Shown: in pieces, positions 1-12,500 of the stretch
How the letters are laid out: every line of letters begins with the position of its first letter
Position numbering within the stretch: the first letter of the stretch is position 1
Assembly (NCBI GenBank): GCA_964007475.1
Contig: OZ023275.1
Location: 36,885,381-36,949,380 of the forward strand
Direction: 5' to 3'
DNA: 64,000 nucleotides
Origin: Hybos culiciformis
Lineage: Eukaryota > Arthropoda > Insecta > Diptera > Hybotidae
The notes under the pieces: model-generated
What the model was told of the DNA's origin: nothing
What the model saw: the letters and a program-made list of their open reading frames with translations, nothing else
Database searches by the model: none
Position numbers and translations under genes: made by a program

Positions 1-2610
1 TATATATTTCTGTTTTTTTATATAAAAGTAAAAAAAAATGTAATACAAAAAAAGAAATGTTTGTTTAAATGATATGAAATTTGGCAAAAAATATTCTAAA
101 ATGTATTTCCTTTCGTTTTAAAATATGTACCTTAAAAAATTTCAAAAACTGTAGCAAGCCCTTACTTTGCGGGCTTTTGAACTAAATTTCTTGACAGAAA
201 ATCTCATAACATAATTTCATTTTGCCTGATCATAAATTTAAGACTACTAGCACTATTATAAGGAAGATGAAGAATTTTAGGGCATTTGCAAATAATATTT
301 AAAAATAACACAACTTAATTTCACATTCAATAAAAAAATATTCTTTTGACAAATATAAGACAAATGTGACAGCACATCCAAAATAAACTTCAACGGAAAA
401 TAGCAATTACGTATAAAAAAAAAAGATAAAATTTAAAAAATGATCATTCACGGTATTAATTACATGATTTTTTTTCTTCTAATGAAATTATTTTTTTTTT
501 TTTTTACAGTCATTTAATTTTCTGCTTTTCCTTGAAAAGCGAAAAGCAAAATTCTTTTATATTAAAAAATTAAAGTCGTTGAAAAAATATTAAAAGTTTC
601 AGGTTTAATTAAAAAATTCCATTTCAGCAATTTTTTACACGTAAAATTTATTATGTTGTTTGATGTAATTTTTCACTAAATATTATATATAACATAATAT
701 ATATTCATGCACATATATAGAGTATATGTACAAAAAAATAAATTAACATTTTGAATTTTTCCTGTTTCCGAGTGAGAAATATTTAAATTACCATAGTCTT
801 CATGTTCATTTTAACACATATCCTGTTAACAACATTAGTAACATTCATATTATCATAACATTTGACTGAATTTGTAAATATAAAAATAAGATTTAAAATA
901 AGAAGAAAAATTTTATTATTTTTGTTTATTTGGCATATGTTTTCAGTTTTAGTGATTTGGTGTTTTTGGGACACACGTTATATTTAGTATTTCACTTTTT
1001 GTTTTTATAAATTAAAGATTAAAAAAAATTATCTGCAATAGCGTGAGGTGTTAAATTAATGTATATATATACCATGTACAATTTAAAAGCAAGCACTCTT
1101 ATATTTCAACTCAGAAAGTGAGTCTCTAAAATTTTTTCTGTTATAGTTAAGTAGTTTTAATCTCTATAGAGAAATTTGTACTATCCTACTTAAATGCATC
1201 TTTCCTCTGTAACAATTTCTTTGAATTTCTTGGAACATCTGGTTTCCATGAAAAATTCAAGCTCACTTTTTCCCATGAACTCTTCATTTGCTTAATAAAA
1301 TTTATGCTTATATGTATTGTACATATATATATATATATTCTCTTTTTAATCAAAAAAAAACATATAAATTATGCTTTACATAGAATTATAAAATTCATCA
1401 AAGTACAAAAAAAGTACCATAAAATGATAACATCATAGTACAGAAGAGCAGATAATCATGCTATTGAGTCATCATAATTACAGGTAAATACTTCTTATAT
1501 AGAAACACAAAAAAGAATTATCATCATTAAATTTGTGAAAAAAAAAAACAAAATAAAAAATTAAATTTTAAAGAGCTTTTTGATGTCTAGCACATTGTAA
1601 ATAAATGAAAATTAAGCACTTTCATAAATTTCAAAAAAAGAAAATGTTTATTTATTTATATGTGTACATAATATATTTTTGTTTTTATTTTCATGTCATA
1701 TGACGTGTGTATGATGGTCTAATTTAAATTATTGTATACTGATGGTTTAATATTTTGTTATGAATTTGTATCTGATAATTATTATATTTACATTACATAA
1801 TACTTTAGGTACAGTAATTCAAAAGTATTTTTAATTTCCAAAACAAACATAATTTATGACCTCCAGTCAATTACGCTGTGTTTAATGAACACCTCTTGAG
1901 AACTTTAGTTTGATTTCTTATTGAAAAAAAAAGCAAATTAAAATCGATTTTTTTTTAGTTTTAGATTGAATTCTTTTCACAAAGTTATTTATAAGGCAGA
2001 ACTTTGATCATCCTAGATTCTTAAAAGACGAAGGCCGATGCTGCATTCTGTTTCTACCTTAATACTTTATCTTATACTTATCTTATACTTACTTAATACT
2101 TTCTTTTCAGACTTACTTACTAATCGAATAGATTATAATCAGATTTCATAGAAAAGTCTTTAAATATAATTTTATATAAATGTTCTTTTTTTTCCTTTAA
2201 AGATAAATATAAAAATTTAATTTCTCAGATTTCTATATTCATCATCAGAACAAATTTATTGTGGAAATTTATTAATGAAATATAAAATTCCCAAAAATTA
2301 GTATCATTTAAATTTAATGGAGTATTTTTTTTTTTAATATTTATTCATAAAATATATTTAGTTAATTTCGGAGAAAAAAAAATTATACGATATAAAAGTT
2401 ATATAATAATAATTTTTATTAAAAAAAAATAATACCGTAATAACAATTTTAATTTGGTTTTTTTTTTTATTATTTTAATTAAAAAAAAAAACCCTGTAAA
2501 TAAATCTAAAATTTTTGGCGCCAAAACAAATTATTAACTTAATTTGTTTTAAGCTCTCATCATTTTCCTATCATAAAATGCATAAATTTATTGAGTTTCA
2601 TCAGGCAATA
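1..2610. other. AT-rich intergenic DNA, no gene seen
   Basis: The stretch holds poly-A/T runs and a short (AT)n tract near 1322-1340. The only open frame of note (783-974, minus) is a lysine/asparagine/isoleucine-rich 63 codons with no splice context, and looks like chance. Confidence 0.6.
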
Positions 2611-2710
2611 TTATCTTTTTTCTATCTTTAATATTATGTTTAATGAATAAATGAAGTAAATAGTTAATAATAATTTAGTAGTGGTGTTCTGCTTTATTTT
2701 GTTTATTTTT

Positions 2711-2838
2711 GGTATTGTATCTGCACAACTGCTTTTTTTAATATCTGCACAACTGCTTTGGTTCTGCACAACTGGTATTTTGGTTCTGCACAACTGGTAC
2801 GTTTGTGCACAAATGGTATTTTGGTTCTGCACAACAGC
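2711..2838. repeat. Minisatellite with ctgcacaac core, about six units
   Basis: Six copies of a 19-24-bp unit built around ctgcacaac and ggtatttt. The cores start near 2721, 2745, 2764, 2786, 2805 (changed to gtgcacaaa) and 2828. The cysteine/glutamine-rich open frame on the minus strand here is only the repeat read as codons. A related two-unit piece occurs at 14641-14675, so the unit is dispersed and may belong to a mobile element whose ends I cannot define. Confidence 0.75.
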
Positions 2839-4692
2839 AACAACAAAATATGTCCCATAACATTTTTAATAACTATTACAAGTCAAAATTTCCGCCTTAT
2901 TTAAATTTGCTATAAGAAATTCAATACTTTTAACTTTAATTATTTTTTTTTGTTTTGGTAGCCAAAATCATAAAATTTTCTGAAATTTTTTTTTTTATTT
3001 TAAATTGCAAGAAGGATTTCATTAATTTATATTTTTAGCTTAAAGCTATATTATTTAATAAATTAAGTTGTAAACTTTTTAATTATTATGAAATTTGAAA
3101 TGATTTTGTTTTTGGTTTTTTTTTTTTTTAATTTCTTTTATTTTAAATTTTTTTTTTCAACACAATAAATTATTTATATATAGACAATAATAATTATATA
3201 ATTGAGTTATAAAAATTCCTCTGGCATTAAAAATATTATTATTATCATGAAATCTAAGCGGATAAAATGGAAACCTAAATTATGTTCAATTATAAATAAA
3301 AAATAAAAAAAAAATTGAACATAATTATAATCTATAGCTAACACTGCCAATTTTCGGTTTTAAAAACAAGGTCGTCTTTGTACAGAAATTTTAAAGATAT
3401 TGATATTTAAAATAAAATTTTTCAAGAAATTTTTCTTTAATTCTAACCATTGTTAGAATCCTTTTTACTTTATACTTATATTATGGTATTATTGCGAGAA
3501 TATAATAATTTGTACCTTTCAGTTTTAGCGTCAAATAACGGGAGGAGTTGTTTTCAAGATTGTTCAAATTGTTTTCACAATTCAATGAACAATAATTTAA
3601 ATACAATAAAATATAGGAAAATTAGAAATTTACAGACATTGACTGAAAAATCACCTACATATTATATTATTTCTGTGTGCGATTTTTTTTTTAACTCGCC
3701 ACTTTAAACATCGTCTCATTTAGACCTTTTTGACTATATGATATACTATATGTAATAAATAGTATGTAACTTATTTTTCTGCATAGTTTTTATTCATACC
3801 GTTTTATATTATTTTATTTGTATACCAATAATGTTCTTATGAAGGAAAACTTGGAAAAGTTTGTTTTTCTTTTATTTTATCTAAGTTATAAAAATGAAAT
3901 AAAATCCATAATATGCATTAGAGAATCTAAAAGTGCGAATATTTTAAGATTTATTGTACAATTTTTATCTTTTGGAATGATATTTGAATTGTAAAAAGTT
4001 AAAGATTTTAAAAGTTAACTATATATATGTGTATATATATTTGAAAAATATATATAGAAAATAAAACTTTTAAAAGTAATAGAATAGTATTTATGGCACT
4101 TAAAAACTTTTCCCAATGTTATTTGTTTCTTTTGCAATTGTTGAAAATATCTAAAATGCATAAATTAATAATACCTACATACAAGTACATATAATAATAA
4201 TATCTTTTCGGTTTGTGAATTAAATAATACTATAAGGAATATGTACTTGTATGTGTACAAATGAATAAATTGTATCCAAACATTAGAAAATATAGGAATT
4301 AAAACTTTTCTTAAATTAATCCTAACAAGTAAGATATGTTTGCATTAAAATGAATATTCTATGTATAGTTTAAATCTCTTAAAAAAGTTCTCGGTACTGT
4401 ATTTTCGTTAAACAACTATCAAAAATATTCATTTTGAATTAATTATTTTCCTTTAATTTTACATACTACAAGAATTTTCACTATTAAAACTGCCATTAAG
4501 ACAATACCTTCACATATCTTAATTCAATTTTTTTAAATTAATTTCTCGAAAATTTTTTAAACTTTCGTCAAGTCTTTTTTTATATTCTTATGTGCAACAT
4601 CAAGTATATATTCAAATAAAATTTACATATATAGTTCATATTCAATATAAATATAATTTTACATCCAAATAAAATGTAAGGAAAAAAAAAAT
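2839..4692. other. AT-rich intergenic DNA, no supported gene
   Basis: An 85-codon plus-strand frame at 3450-3707 has slightly more mixed composition than its surroundings. It shows no recognisable domain and no good start context, so I do not call it a gene. Confidence 0.5.
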
Positions 4693-5382
4693 TCAATATT
4701 TAAGTGTTTTTAAAAACTCCATTTTTAAATTTAAAATCGTTTTCAATATTTCCTGTTGAAATTCAAATCTATTATCGGCCAATTCAATTTTTTCAAATCC
4801 TTCAAATTTGTATGTGACATAAATAGACGATGTAATTGGTAAAACATGTGATATTTCAATAGTAAAATGTATTTTTGCTATTGGCAGTGGACAAGGACAA
4901 ATTTGTATTGGAATTGAAAATGTAACATCAATTTTATTGTACACACTTATGCCATTATCAATTCCATCATCAACTAAATCAACATAAAATTTGAATAAAC
5001 TATTCAATTTCCACAAGCTAATGTATTCTTGAATTAATTTAACTGGATTTTGATCTTGTCGAAATTTTTCAATTGATGGCCATAAAAATTGTTGTTCCTT
5101 GTTGATATCATTATTATTATTCTTAATTTTACTAGATGCATGAACTTCTTGTGATAGATTCCTTAATTCTTCTGATTCGATTGCTTTTGCCAACGAGATG
5201 TCAATTAAATTTTTCGATATATCAGTTGGATTTAAAAATTCAATAGGATTGAGTGAATTTAAATCAGACGGATCAATACAATATTTTAAATTATTAAGAT
5301 CAAGTCTTTCATTAAAAACTAATTTGTTTAAATCTTCTTTAACTTTTTTTGATTTATAAGTGAGTTCCTCATTTTGGTACAT
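4693..5382 (-). CDS. Intact 229-aa single-exon ORF, function unknown
   Basis: This is one uninterrupted 229-codon frame in DNA where open frames rarely pass 90 codons, so it is probably a real gene or a recent retrocopy. The start ATG has an in-frame TGA three codons upstream and an A-rich start context. The protein is acidic and hydrophilic in its first ~95 residues (an Asn-rich linker lies near 88-94). The second half is more ordered: a WPSIEKF segment near 102-108, then alternating hydrophobic stretches with CPCPLPIAKIHF around 163-174, and an amphipathic C-terminal helix ending in MEFLKTLKY. I see no signal peptide, membrane segment or catalytic motif, and I do not recognise the family. 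The beta-rich core followed by a C-terminal helix vaguely recalls COMM-type domains, but the key residues do not fit. No introns are visible and no clear polyadenylation signal follows closely. Confidence 0.6.
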   Translation of the reverse strand: MYQNEELTYKSKKVKEDLNKLVFNERLDLNNLKYCIDPSDLNSLNPIEFLNPTDISKNLIDISLAKAIESEELRNLSQEVHASSKIKNNNNDINKEQQFLWPSIEKFRQDQNPVKLIQEYISLWKLNSLFKFYVDLVDDGIDNGISVYNKIDVTFSIPIQICPCPLPIAKIHFTIEISHVLPITSSIYVTYKFEGFEKIELADNRFEFQQEILKTILNLKMEFLKTLKY

Positions 5383-5540
5383 TTTTAATCAAATATATAG
5401 AAAATACGATATTATCTTCTTTTTTTTTTCAGAAATATGACAGAGATTTAAATGTCCACTTTTTTTTTTTATTTAAAATTAAATTTTTTTAGAATTTCAT
5501 ACAAAATATTTGCAATATTTAGATTTAGATCTTTTACAGC

Positions 5541-5575
5541 AGTTCATTAATCGGAATAATAGTTCATTAATCGGA
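5541..5575. repeat. 15-bp direct repeat agttcattaatcgga, two copies
   Basis: Perfect copies lie at 5541-5555 and 5561-5575, 20 bp apart start to start, about 160-190 bp upstream of the start codon of the minus-strand 229-aa ORF. A further partial, aatccgatt, follows near 5595. The position would suit a promoter-proximal binding-site pair, but this is inference only. Confidence 0.45.
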
Positions 5576-6320
5576 CTGGTGGTTTAAATCTAATCCGATT
5601 TAATTAATATAATTTACTACAGTACTACACTAATGCAACGTAAAAAAATTTTCAATTGCATAGTGTGAGTAAATTGAAAATTTATTGCTCATTTTAAAGT
5701 TTATTGAGACTCATGCAAAACATTTGTGTGAAAAACAAATTTAAACAATCAATAATATAGAAAATATTTTAATTTTGTAATTTTGACTGACAACAATACC
5801 AAAAAAAATTTATGTCAAAAATTATCACAATAAAGTTAATTTGTTGGTTATTATTTTATTTCTTTAAATTCTTATTAGTATTCTCAAATGTAAAATAATA
5901 TTAATTAAATGAAACCAAAATATGAGTAATATGACAATTTATTTTAAACAATATTTCAGTGTTCCCAGTTTGGTGCAGAAATTTTTGAAGCAAAATGCAG
6001 TATGCATAACATATAGATGCATTGTATATATGTACAAATTATAATATAATTAGTCTCAGTAAAATTGTTTTTTATTAAAATAACCGAGAGCAATATTTTT
6101 AATGATTTTCAAAGCGTCAGAAAATTACTAACTTAATTATTTATAATTTTTATAATTGCATTTAATGGGTATGTATATAACTAGAATTTTCCAACTTCTC
6201 TATATTTAGCATAAAAATTCTAATGACTTTATATGTTTTTTTTTTAATTTAATATTAAATTTCATATAATTTAATTTAATTATGAATGCATTTTCATATT
6301 ATATGTAATAAATATGCTCA
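5576..6320. other. AT-rich intergenic DNA
   Basis: No open frame, repeat or splice-like structure that I can support up to the hAT target-site duplication. Confidence 0.55.
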
Positions 6321-6441
6321 CAGTTAGGCAGTGGTGGGATTCAAAACATTTAACAACCGGTTCGCATCACGTAAAAAAAAAATTATACAATTTTTGAAGT
6401 GAAACTTCTTTAGAGGCATTGTGATTGAGAGTAATAGCTCT

Positions 6442-6927
6442 GTTTAACTGGACGCGACGGACGTGACGGTAAAGACGTAAGAAATATTAAATGTATGGAA
6501 GTGTATGGAGACGGTTTAACTGGACGTTGACGTTGACGACGCGACGTTGACGACGTAAAAAGTTAAATCTATTTTAACTTTTTACGTTAAAGACGTTGAT
6601 AATCAAAGCATTCTGTTTTAATGCCCGAATAAATAAGAAAAAGTTTAAACACAAAACTTAGTAACAACCGTTTTAACAATAAAACATCCAAATATTTTTA
6701 TTTTCTGTAAATAATTTCAACATGAGTTTCGAAGAGAAATTAATAAAATATTTTTTCGTTTTTATTTTTAAATTTATTTGAAAAAAGTAGTGAATGTTGT
6801 TTTGTTTACCAAAGCTTACTTTTTAGTTTTACAACGTTGAAGACGTCCAGTATAACTGCAAAAAATCTAATCACAACGTCTCTCACGTTTGTAACGTCAA
6901 CGTCGCGTCCGTCGCGTCCAGTTAAAC
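6442..6927. mobile_element. MITE-like inverted-repeat element nested in the hAT
   Basis: Both ends read GTTTAACTGGACGCGACGG inwards, followed by GACG/ACGT-rich subterminal repeats; gtttaactggacg recurs once more inside the left end near 6513. The similarity extends a few bases outwards (gct(c/g)tg), so the exact ends may be about 6437 and 6932. The GC-rich CGACG motifs stand out sharply from the surrounding DNA. No clean target duplication could be fixed, so the superfamily is open. The 109-codon plus-strand frame at 6837-7166 starts inside the right terminal repeat and is not a gene. Confidence 0.8.
6553..6587. repeat. Perfect hairpin, 15-bp stem, 5-nt loop
   Basis: acgtaaaaagttaaa is followed after tctat by its exact reverse complement. 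It marks the inner boundary of the left subterminal repeats of the nested element. Confidence 0.85.
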
Positions 6928-7317
6928 ACAGCGGTAAGTGTCAAAAGTGTAATGATTATTGTCAAAAATGCCTCGATTATTGTCAAAAAAAAGGCAAAAA
7001 ACAAAGAAAAAAGAAAAAATTTATGTGTCAGCTGATGATAAAACCGACAGCCGCTAGAAACTTAATGAAGCTTATCAGCGCAATAACCTACTCTATATTG
7101 GCTCAGAATATACTTTCTTTTTTTTTTTTTTCGATTGAAAGGGAAATTTATTTTAAACAATTTTAAAAAAAATATTTCATTTATTAATTATTAGTGCTAA
7201 TTTTCAAAAAGTTTTTGAAATACAAATATGTATTCTGAATAAAAATGTTCCACATGCATCTATTTTGTAGATAATTTATTTTTGATATTAATTTTTCTTA
7301 ATGTAATTTTTTTTAGT

Positions 7318-7622
7318 TTGTTAGTGTAATTTATTTTTGACATTAAATTACACTAATAAAATGAAGTGGAGTATTTTTATTACAATTAATTTTCGGAAGA
7401 AATACTAATGTCAAATTATGCAGGCATATTTGAAAATGCTCTTTTAACTAAAACAGATTTTTTTTTTTGAAGTAATTTGTAATTGAGTTGTTAGTATAAA
7501 TTATTTTTGCCGTTAAATTCTATTAATGTAATGCATGTAGCATATTTTTATTCTAATTCCTTTTCAGAAGAAGTACTAATAAACATGAAATTTTTCAGGC
7601 ATATTTAAAAAGTTATTTTAGG
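7318..7622. repeat. Diverged tandem duplication inside the hAT element
   Basis: Two ~135-bp units start at about 7318 and 7488. Both carry, in the same order, ttgttagt(g/a)taa, ttatttttg, a cattaaat/cgttaaat block, agtatttttatt/catatttttatt, agaagaa/gaagaaat-type sequence, actaat, and caggcatattt (7421 and 7596). A shorter third match may lie just before, at about 7266-7315. Confidence 0.6.
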
Positions 7623-8729
7623 TTAAACTTTTCGGGAAACAAAAAGAAAACATGATTCAAGCCACGCTGTTGTTTTTTCATACATTATTCTCGCTAATAA
7701 TATAGTTGTAACCGGAATTGTGTTTACAGCTTAAAATATAGTAGAAATCATCTGGCAATCAGTGTTGCCATGCAGCCATAATTCTAGCCATTTTGAAATA
7801 ATTTAAAAGCCATTATGCCACTAAACTTTTTGACCTTAAAAAGTATTTTAGAATTTTTAAATGTTTTTATCTCTAAGTAGTCGCTGGTTTTTAATTTTTT
7901 TTTCATTTTTTTCTAAGCCGCCGAATTCCCCCAAAACAGCTTATTTTAAGTCGACTGGCCGCAGCAGTCGAAGGACAAAAATCAACTAGTCGCCGTCGAA
8001 AAATCGATTGGTGTCATATCTTATGTGCACTTGGCCATTTTAAATATTTATTTAGACGCCCCAGAAAATACTACTTGCCATGAAGTTTCACTTCTTCCGT
8101 GTGTCCCGAGACTCACATATTTTTTTTTGTGGTTTCGAGATTCTAAAAACCAGAACATATATATACTTTTTCCTTCATAAAAACTCATAAATTTTTAGAT
8201 TGATGTTTCCAAATGTTGTAATTTCAAAACAGGCTTGCTTGTTACACGTTTATTACTTTCTAAAAGCATATTTTAACTCTTATTCAGTTCTTTACTCACA
8301 GAATTCGCATAACATAGTTAAAGAAAAATGAGATTTTTCAGATAAATAAGTAAAACGCTTGTCAAATTTTCCAGTATTTATTTTATAAATTAATAAAAAA
8401 GCAAGAAAAAAATTGTTTAATTGTAAATTGTACGCGCATAACCTGTCGAGATGCTCATCGTGTGAAAGTAGTTTTTATATTTTTAGATAATACACAGACC
8501 GAAAGACAAACGTCATGTTTTTTATATAATATGAAATTTTATTTTTAATGCAAATTTCAATGTAAATTTAAATTGTATATTCTTTGAGTAGTTGAGAAAT
8601 TGCCACGGAGGGACTGTTAAAATAGTTATTTTAAAACTTTTTCAGGCGATTTTCGCAAACCTACATATTTTTGCAAACGGTTCTTGCGAATCTTAAATAT
8701 TCCGGCTAAATCCCACTACTGCAGTTAGG

Positions 8730-9290
8730 GTATTTCAGTCATTATACTTTGAAGTCAATAAAAATATCATAATTTTTTTGTTGTAATCCCTTCAAAATAT
8801 TTGTAAACGTGCGGTAGGTAGAACAACATGTTGCTAGAAAAATCGGCTTTGTAACATATAGTTTTATTTTTAAAGGCTTTAGTTTTTTTAAAGACGGTTT
8901 TTTTTTTTATTTTTATCTTAATATTTGATAGGTAATGGCTTAATGTAAGGCTCATACAATAAATTCAGTACTTAATTTGCTAAAAAAGCACAATGAAGGA
9001 ATTTTTTTCATGATTTAGAAATATACAGAAAGAATTTAATTTTTTCTTAAAAAACAAATGTATTTTTACCGTATATATCTCGTTTAATTTTTTCTTCATA
9101 TGAATAAATCATTTATAAATGAAATTTTTGATTTAAGAAAATTATTTTCAATTCCAATTTAACTTTTCTTTTAATTTAATTTGAAACTTAAAGAAATTTT
9201 CTCCATCAAAAATAGGAAAAAAAAAAAGAAAATACGAACAGATTCGATAAACTATTTTCTTGAAAAAAAAATATATATTTATATAAGGAT
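8730..9290. other. AT-rich spacer between two transposons
   Basis: No gene seen; the small minus-strand frames here are chance openings. Confidence 0.55.
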
Positions 9291-9571
9291 TAGGCATGTT
9301 CGATATAATAAATAAAAAATGTACCGATTTACATTCGAAAATTCTTTTGCATGAAATTATTAAAATTTTTACAAAACATAAGAAAAATCCAAAAAAAAAT
9401 GTATTACTGTTTCGGGCCCGTGAACTAGAACTATTGAACAAAAATCAAAAATTAAATATCCTCCAGAAAAACCTTCAGACCTTATTTAAACTTTCTAGGG
9501 CCCCGCCCCAAAATTTACTTCGCGACAATAGCGAACCGAACATTCCTAATAATATTTATCGAACATCCCTA
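9291..9571. mobile_element. Small hAT-like MITE, 281 bp
   Basis: The left end is taggcatgttcgata and the reverse complement of the right end is tagggatgttcgata, 14 of 15 identical. Flanking octamers are ataaggat (9283-9290) and ataaacat (9572-9579), matching at 6 of 8 positions, consistent with an aged 8-bp target duplication. TAGGGATG-type ends are common among hAT elements. The interior is unusually GC-rich near 9410-9545 and keeps frames open on both strands (95 and 97 codons), but the only similarity I see is to its own ends, so no protein is called. Confidence 0.65.
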
Positions 9572-9579
9572 ATAAACAT

Positions 9580-12500
9580 ATAGGTATAGAGAATTTGCAA
9601 ATGTTTATACATATATATATAAAATATATATTCAATTTTATAAGAAAAAGTTCTATAAAACAATTCAAAATATTTCATTGAAAATGTAAATATAAATCAT
9701 GTCTGGAAAGTTTTTTTTTTTGTATATATCCTCAGTATTTAAGATTTGTCTTCTAAATTGATTTTGGTATTTTATGTTTTATACATTTTTGTTATGTTTT
9801 TAATTGACTTAATAAATTTTATCAGTCAAGTTTATAAATTTAAATAAAATAATTTAAAAAAATAATAGTAAATAAAATTTTTAACTTGTTTCTATGTATG
9901 TATATATTATTGCTTTGATAGCTGTACAATTTTAAAAGGGTCGTAAAATTTAAATTCTCCCTGATATGAAAAAAAAAAATTTACACTAAATTAATTAAAA
10001 TTCAAAAAAAAATTATAGTAGGAAACATATTATTAAAAAAAAAGTATTAATGATTAATATTAGGAAATTTCTTAACTCCCAAACATTATTTTTGATTTTA
10101 CCAAATTTTATTTAATTTAAGATGTATAACTAAATCAAAATGAAATTATTTTACAAAATCATATAAAATTGTTGTTTAACTATAAAATTTAAATTAGCCA
10201 TGTATGTATATCCTTAATTCTCATTCAATATATACAGATGCGTTTTATTAAATAAATATTTGCTTAAAATTAAAATTTATTTTTTTTAAACTGCATATTG
10301 TATAGTTTTCAAAATTTTACCATAGCTATATTTAGCAAAAACCAAAATAAAAAATAATAATAAAAATTTCATTTTTGATACTATACACAACCAAAGCAAA
10401 TAAACTGAAAGGTGTGAAATTTCATAGAATATAGCTACATATTCCTTACCCAGGTAAAACTTTTAAAATGTTGAATATAAGACACCTTCATGAAAATTTT
10501 ATATTCTTCTAAAAACTTAACTATTCTCCTGCGGGCAATTTCAGCATATAAAATATAAATTATTTCCAAACAAAAAAAAAAAAAAAATCATACTTTTTTT
10601 TTTGTCCTCTTCATCCTTAAACGACTTTAATTTTCATCCTCTTGACAGAATTTTTATATTCAGTTTTTTTTTTTTTTTTTTTATGTCGAGAGGAAAAAGT
10701 TCAAAATTAAATGAAAATTGTTGCTACTTAAAAAAAATTTTATCACATCATAAAAATATCCAGAAGAAATCTTTTAATGGACATTTCATTTTTATTTTTC
10801 TACCTTAGCTTTTGAATATGAGTATTTTTTTATTTTATTTTTTTAAGAAAACGAAAAGCTTAATGTATGATTTAGCATTATTATAACTTCTTCATGTCAT
10901 CCCTATAATATTTTTTATATAAATAGGCTGATAGAGAAAATAGAAGATATGTAGGATTGCAAGAAAATTACATGAATATAGAAAAATTTGTTGCAATTTT
11001 TTTTTTTATTTAATTCAACATTATTTTATTTTAACGAAATATTTATAACTATCTGCAAAGAAATTTTAATTTTATTGACAGAAATTCTTGAATTAGAAAA
11101 GTCATGAAATAAAATTGATTTGGGAAGACTTGAATATATAAATAGTGTCACTCTATTATTTTAAATCAAAATATTTTATCAAGAATCAAGACCAAACTAA
11201 ATAAATCTGCTTTCTAGTCAAAAATCATAATCTTTCTCGTTGTTGATAAGAACTTTTTCAAAGCTCATATAATTTTTTTTTTTAATATTTCATTCGATTT
11301 TATAAAACATTATATATGTAATTCATATTTGTTAGTCTTCATGCCTACAAATTCAAAATAAATTAAAATATTCTGCACACATAAATAATAATAATTTTTG
11401 TATACCACTATACTAGACCAATAAAGCTTATTCTTACTATGTTTAAGTTTTAAAGGCTTATTTTTTATTATTCAGACTTTTCTTGGAAAGCCAAAATAAT
11501 AGTATAGTGTTATTATTTCTACCCTTATCGTGATATAAATTTTAAAATTACTATAACCTTTTATGTTTTATGTTAGAGAATTACAATGCTCTAAAAGCAA
11601 AAATGCTCAAGGACATTCAATGAAATAAAAAAAAATCATTCAATTTAGTTTTTTATTTTTCTTTATCTAAAAATGACAGTAGAATATAATTTTATGCCAT
11701 ATACATAAAATGTTCAACCAACAAAAAAAAAAAAAAAATTTTATTTTAAAAAACAAAATTTCTTCTACGAATACTTCTCTTGAGTATTATTTCCATCAAA
11801 AAAAAAAAGAAAAGAAAAGAAACCATTCATTCATCTTGAAAAACTATTTTCTATAAAATTTTGAGAATTTTGTCATTTCAAAAAAAGAAACGTCTTAGAT
11901 TTTTTTGGTATTTTGAATCCCCAATTCTCTAATTATTTTTTTATTGCACATTAATTTTTCCCTTCTCAATTATAAAATTTTAAATTATAAACATTTTCCT
12001 TTTTTTTTTTTGTTGGAAATTTAATACTTAAAAAACAAAAACGAAATAAAAAATAAATTATAATATGTATATAAAACCGTCTAGAAGACCCTATTATTTT
12101 ATAAAGTTTTTAATATTTCATATAAATACTTTTAATTGATGACTAAAAAACTTAGTAACCAAATAAAAGATAAACTTTAGCGCTTAAAAATTTATGATAA
12201 AATATATTTTTTTTTTCCTGTACATAAAACATACATTCATTTCTGCTTCAATATTAAAATTCCGGATTAGAAAAAAAAGAGAAAAAAAAAGTATGCAATG
12301 AACTTTAATGGAAAGAGTTTTCTTGCCATTTATGCCTCTTGGGAACCGAATGAAAACCTAAATTCCTAATTTTGAAGTTAGAAATATCAAACCGAGAGAT
12401 AACATGCTTCGTTGCTCTTTAAATTTAATATATTTATCTCCTAAGCGTCACATTCCAAAATAGTGATTTTAATGGTTCAGAAACTTATACAGAAGTAACT

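Larger units (their letters stand above)
6329..8721. mobile_element. hAT-type DNA transposon, non-autonomous, 2.39 kb
   Basis: The left end reads CAGTGGTGGGATT and the reverse complement of the right end reads CAGTAGTGGGATT, a 13-bp terminal inverted repeat with one mismatch. A subterminal AACCG(G/T)T(T/C)GC-type motif is also shared between ends. The element is flanked by a perfect 8-bp direct repeat, cagttagg, at 6321-6328 and 8722-8729. CAG-starting ends with 8-bp duplications are the signature of the hAT superfamily. No transposase-like frame is visible inside, so it would depend on an enzyme made elsewhere. About 0.49 kb of its length is a later nested insertion, and it also contains a diverged internal tandem duplication, so the ancestral element was about 1.9 kb or less. 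Confidence 0.88.

Noticed and set aside
2611..2832. 73-codon Cys/Gln-rich minus-strand ORF
   Set aside because: Pure translation of the ctgcacaac minisatellite.
3450..3707. 85-codon plus-strand ORF with several cysteines
   Set aside because: No domain, poor start context, no splice or polyadenylation support; length is within chance for this window.
6837..7166. 109-codon plus-strand ORF with Lys-rich middle
   Set aside because: Starts inside the terminal repeat of the nested transposon and runs through low-complexity DNA; no domain.
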